From Pseudomonadota bacterium (GTDB lineage: Bacteria > Pseudomonadota > Gammaproteobacteria > Steroidobacterales > Steroidobacteraceae): 37,036 nucleotides of DNA. Under the pieces are notes generated by a model. It was not told where the DNA came from, did no database searches, and saw nothing but the letters and a program-made list of their open reading frames with translations. The position numbers and the translations under genes were made by a program. The stretch covers positions 1 through 37,036 of the forward strand of contig JANYBG010000164.1 in NCBI GenBank assembly GCA_025360865.1, written 5' to 3'. Shown here one piece after another: positions 34,043 to 37,036 of the stretch (position 1 is the stretch's first letter; each line of letters opens with the position of its first letter).

Positions 34043-34660
34043 TTGCGCATAGTGACGACAGAGTCGCCCCCGCCGCTGCTGCTCTATGACCAGTCGCTGC
34101 CACTGGCACGCCGCTGTGCCCGGGGGACCCTTGGGTTGTTTGGCTGGCGGTGCGTGACGGTGCCGCTGCCGGCGCCGAAGGGAATCCTCATCCTCTACCC
34201 GCACACGTCGAACTGGGATTTCGTCATCGGGCTCTTGTACAAGATCGGCACCGGACTGCCGGCCTGGTGGGTCGGCAAGCACACGCTGTTCCGGTGGCCG
34301 ATGCGCCGGCTGTTTGTGAAGTGGGGCGGCATTCCGATCAGGAGGGACCAGCGCTCGGGATACGTGGAAGCCCTACTCGCGGAGTTCGTGAAGCACGATC
34401 GCATGTGGCTCGCCGTGACTCCCGAGGGCACGCGTTCCCGCACGGCGTACTGGAAGTCCGGGTTTTACCGCATCGCGGTCGCGGGTAAGCTGCCGGTGGC
34501 GCTGGCCTATATCGACTACGCGACCCGTGCCGTGGGGATCGACACGTTTCTGACCCTTACCGGGGATGTCGAGCTGGATTTCGCACGGATCCGCGAGTTC
34601 TACAAGGACAAGCACGGACGCCGGCCCGAGAACGCGGGTGACATCCGTCTGCGAGAATGA
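34043..34660 (+). CDS. PlsC-like lysophospholipid acyltransferase
   Basis: The 205-residue protein shows the HX4D motif (His-54 to Asp-59 in HTSNWDF) and the glycerol-phosphate-binding VTPEGTRSR. It would transfer an acyl group to 1-acylglycerol-3-phosphate or a similar acceptor at the inner membrane. TTG 34043 has GAGG five bases upstream; a GTG at 34052 is an alternative. The short length fits the bacterial group related to YihG/PlsC-like proteins. No neighbour suggests a particular lipid. Confidence 0.85.
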   Translation: MRIVTTESPPPLLLYDQSLPLARRCARGTLGLFGWRCVTVPLPAPKGILILYPHTSNWDFVIGLLYKIGTGLPAWWVGKHTLFRWPMRRLFVKWGGIPIRRDQRSGYVEALLAEFVKHDRMWLAVTPEGTRSRTAYWKSGFYRIAVAGKLPVALAYIDYATRAVGIDTFLTLTGDVELDFARIREFYKDKHGRRPENAGDIRLRE

Positions 34661-34694
34661 TCGTCGCGCGACGGAGCTTCCGCGCGGGCCTTCG

Positions 34695-35345
34695 CTAGTC
34701 CCGGCCGGGATCTCCACAGGGAAATAACGCGCGGAACGGCCGCGCTTCGTTGATCGCGCGGGCGATGCTCGGGCGCGCGAGCAGGCGTGCGCGATATTCG
34801 CGCAGGGCGACCAGATCCTGTGGGATGGGCTGCACCCAGTCGGTATAGAAGAGCGCAGGCGCGGTCGCGCACTCGACGAGGCCAAAGTCACACGCCGCCC
34901 ACAGCCGTCCTCGCATGTGCTGGTCCCACCATCGGTACGCGCCATCCAGCCTGGCGCGTGCCTGCGTGACACCCAGGGGGTCGCGGTCCTTCTCCGCGCG
35001 AATCCGGTCGGAGACGATCGTCTGCAGCGGGCCCATCAGGTAATTGTCAGACAGCCGGTCGAGTTTCCGCACCTCGAGCGCCGCGGAAGGATCCGCCGGG
35101 ATCATCGGCGTCGTTCCAGGATAGTGAAGCTGGAGATACTCAATGATGATGGTCGCCTCCGGCACAATCGACTCGTTGTCCACGAGCAGCGGCATCCGCT
35201 GCATCGGCGAAAGCCGCATCCAGTCCGCCGCGATGGCCGGATCATCGATGCGCTGGTAGTCGAAGCGAACCGCGTTCTCCCACAGCGCGATCAGAACCTT
35301 CCAGCAGTAGGACGAGAAGGGATGGGCGTAGAGTTTCGGCACCAT
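34695..35345 (-). CDS. Glutathione S-transferase family protein
   Basis: The 216-residue protein has an N-terminal thioredoxin fold (KLYAHPFSSYCWKV), the cis-proline segment RMPLLVDNE and a PEAT motif that binds the glutathione glutamyl group. An all-helical C-terminal domain follows. It would conjugate or reduce with glutathione in the cytoplasm. ATG 35345 begins the fold; an upstream start at 35396 adds 17 unlikely residues. It is convergent with the acyltransferase. Substrate unknown. Confidence 0.88.
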   Translation of the reverse strand: MVPKLYAHPFSSYCWKVLIALWENAVRFDYQRIDDPAIAADWMRLSPMQRMPLLVDNESIVPEATIIIEYLQLHYPGTTPMIPADPSAALEVRKLDRLSDNYLMGPLQTIVSDRIRAEKDRDPLGVTQARARLDGAYRWWDQHMRGRLWAACDFGLVECATAPALFYTDWVQPIPQDLVALREYRARLLARPSIARAINEARPFRALFPCGDPGRD

Positions 35346-35686
35346 GGGTACGCGGCCGTGACGAGTTGAGGCGATGTTGCCGCTGGGCCGCGCCACTTTG
35401 TACCAGCGTCTGGTGCGGAAATCGAGTTCCGCCCGGTAATCGGCGCCAGCCGCGCCTTCGATGCGTCACGGGGGGTCGCACAGCCGGGCCGCGGACGCCT
35501 TCGGCATGCTGGAGCATGGCGGCACATCTCTTTCTCGACTCACGAGCGCGGTCGCGATGTAGCGCGATTCCTACAATCACTGAGTGCATCGCCCGACGCT
35601 ATGCGGTGCAAGCCGGCGCGACACTACGATCAGGTCGTGCTTGACCGTAGGGTTATCTTGAATCAAGCGTTTGGAGGTTGATAGCA

Positions 35687-35911
35687 ATGGCGACCCCTTA
35701 CAATGATCAGTGGCGGCTCGAACGGTGGCCTGACGAGGCCGCAAGGCGGGCGGGGCAGCGCGAGATGATGACTTGCGCCCAGCCGCGAGAGGTCATGGCT
35801 GGGAAGTTCCACCCGGAGCTGCCACTGGAGAGGGCGGATCTTGCGGCTAGCGCTCGCAGACATTTGTCGCTGCGGCGAAGGCAAAGAACGGGCTCCGATG
35901 GCCGCGCCTGA
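35687..35911 (+). CDS. Small ORF upstream of a ParB-like gene
   Basis: A 74-residue frame starts at ATG 35687 with GGAGG nine bases upstream, a strong ribosome-binding site. The first 25 residues (MATPYNDQWRLERWPDEAAR onward) look protein-like; the arginine-rich end is less convincing. Its stop overlaps the next gene start by 14 bases, so translation may be coupled. No family is recognised. Confidence 0.5.
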   Translation: MATPYNDQWRLERWPDEAARRAGQREMMTCAQPREVMAGKFHPELPLERADLAASARRHLSLRRRQRTGSDGRA

Positions 35912-36317
35912 TGCGAGGCTTTGGGTGTCTCGACCGGCGCGGAAGGACTACGAAGGCGCCTTTCGTTTCCTGTGTCTATTGGTGGACCCGCGTCACGCGA
36001 AGCGCCTAATCGCCAGGCTGCGTGAGGCGGCACCGGCCAAACATGCGGCGAAGGATGTCCTGCGCGCGAGCGGGTTGGCGCTCTTGCCCCGCGACGAGTC
36101 TCACGTGGCAATCGATCTGAAGCGAATCAAAAAGGGTAAACGCATATCCCCGGTTCTCTTGCTGCGCGGTGACATCGCCACCGGGATGCCGCTCATAATC
36201 GCGGATGGATACCACCGCATTTGCGCTGTTTATCACTACGACGAGGATTCCATGGTCGAGTGCCGCATCGTGTCAGCTGCGGCGCGCATCAGCAGCCCAT
36301 CCGAACGCGAAGGTTAG
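35898..36317 (+). CDS. ParB/sulfiredoxin-like fold protein, uncharacterised
   Basis: The 139-residue protein contains ISPVLLLRGD and then LIIADGYHRICAVYHYDED, where GYHR (104-107) resembles the ParB/sulfiredoxin GxRR/GCHR signature. It belongs to a recurring family of hypothetical proteins with KDVLRASGLALLP and an IKKGK segment. ATG 35898 begins the conserved part; the frame is open to 35841. The small gene before it overlaps by 14 bases. A nucleotide- or nucleic-acid-related role is only a fold-based guess. Confidence 0.7.
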   Translation: MAAPDARLWVSRPARKDYEGAFRFLCLLVDPRHAKRLIARLREAAPAKHAAKDVLRASGLALLPRDESHVAIDLKRIKKGKRISPVLLLRGDIATGMPLIIADGYHRICAVYHYDEDSMVECRIVSAAARISSPSEREG

Positions 36318-36572
36318 GCCACCCTCCGACCACGTTCCAGTTAGCTCAAACTTTTTTGAATCGATGGCATCCCGATGACGACTTTGCCCCACGGGGGAGA
36401 GGGCTCTGCCGCGCGGGCGTGCCCGCTCCTCTAGGCCCTTGCCCATTGTGTCACGACCTCACCGGACGAGGTGGCCCCGTTATTGCTAATGCAGAGCGCG
36501 TATCAAGTGATAGCCGCGAGTCGGCGCGGCGCAGGTTAGACCCCTGATCGTCCAGCGCGCATCTACGCAAGA

Positions 36573-37036
36573 TCACTGCGCCGGTGTAAAGCGTGTGTCT
36601 TCGGAGGCCCTGTAGTGCGCGAGAAAATCTTGAACTACCCCGCGTACGCCGGACTTGTTGAACAGGTAAAACAATTCGTTTGCGCGCGGCGCGCGCCGAA
36701 AAAAATCTTCTTCCGGGGCGCGCGGATAGTCCGGACGGTGCGCGATTGTTGCCGTACCACATGTGATCTGCTCATCCGGAGAGAGTCGCAAGTCATGCAT
36801 GGACTCCAAGGCGAACAATTTCCGCACCTGCAGGGCGTGCGCGACGGGGTACGAATATACTTTTTGCATGCGGACGCGTTGTTCGCCGGGCGGCAGCGAA
36901 ACCACGGTGCCCGCAGGGCCATAGGGATAATGGTTGCCGTCGGCGTGATTGGTGTACAGCAGAAAGATTGGGTTACCTTGCCATTGCTCAAGTGCTTGGT
37001 CGAGAGCCACGCTGGTGAATTCATGATCCAGATGAG
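36573..37036 (-). CDS. Probable PIG-L family deacetylase, C-terminal part (cut by window edge)
   Basis: The frame is open to the window end, so the true start is outside; a GTG at 37010 is internal. Visible residues include HLDHEFTSVALDQAL, LLYTNHADGNHYPYGPAG and SYPVAHALQVRKLFALES. The DHxxT-type segment followed by a Tyr/His-rich stretch resembles LmbE/PIG-L deacetylases, which remove acetyl groups from N-acetylglucosaminyl compounds. The N-terminal HPDDE motif is not in the window, so the call is tentative. Confidence 0.5.
   Translation of the reverse strand, partial: HLDHEFTSVALDQALEQWQGNPIFLLYTNHADGNHYPYGPAGTVVSLPPGEQRVRMQKVYSYPVAHALQVRKLFALESMHDLRLSPDEQITCGTATIAHRPDYPRAPEEDFFRRAPRANELFYLFNKSGVRGVVQDFLAHYRASEDTRFTPAQ

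Overview
The window is GC-rich, densely coding bacterial chromosome with no transposase, integrase, phage gene, CRISPR array, rRNA or convincing tRNA. A YheU/UPF0270 protein, a large TonB-dependent receptor, M61 and S12 hydrolases with signal peptides and an LLM oxidoreductase suggest a free-living gammaproteobacterium, perhaps near Steroidobacteraceae, Nevskiales or Xanthomonadales. This is inferred from protein families only. The Ig-like tail of the multicopper oxidase resembles tails common in Acidobacteria, so the placement is tentative.

Layout. 1-2500: a TIR-TolB-TPR protein on the minus strand and a non-coding stretch. 2564-6636: a plus-strand run of EF-G-type GTPase, trypsin-fold protease, AlkB-like dioxygenase and YheU. 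6730-8853: a minus-strand run (DUF3833-like exported protein, response regulator, GGDEF diguanylate cyclase) that looks less GC-rich than its neighbours. 9306-18721: exported or envelope functions (amidohydrolase, SDR with a leader, S12 hydrolase, TonB receptor, M61 peptidase with PDZ) and a HAD phosphatase.

18727-24613 is the most distinctive block. A perfect 20-bp palindrome over a TATAAT hexamer precedes four genes with overlapping or near-overlapping junctions: an APC permease, a glutamate-semialdehyde-aminomutase-like PLP enzyme, an FGGY sugar kinase and a NagB-type glucosamine-6-phosphate deaminase. A convergent GntR/HutC regulator follows, and its stop codon shares the tetranucleotide CTAG with that of the deaminase. 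I read this as a regulated catabolic operon for an amino sugar or 1-amino-1-deoxy-ketose. The aminomutase would move the amino group, the kinase would phosphorylate, and NagB would release ammonia and fructose-6-phosphate. The substrate is an inference.

25043-33514 is a minus-strand series: S12 hydrolase, LLM oxidoreductase, multicopper oxidase with an Ig-like and membrane tail, YtcJ-type amidohydrolase, a small membrane protein and a 66-residue coiled-coil protein. 34043-37036 holds an acyltransferase, a glutathione S-transferase, a small-ORF/ParB-like pair and, cut by the window edge, a probable PIG-L-family deacetylase. Several genes start at TTG or GTG, and the start choices below rest on Shine-Dalgarno spacing and signal peptides.
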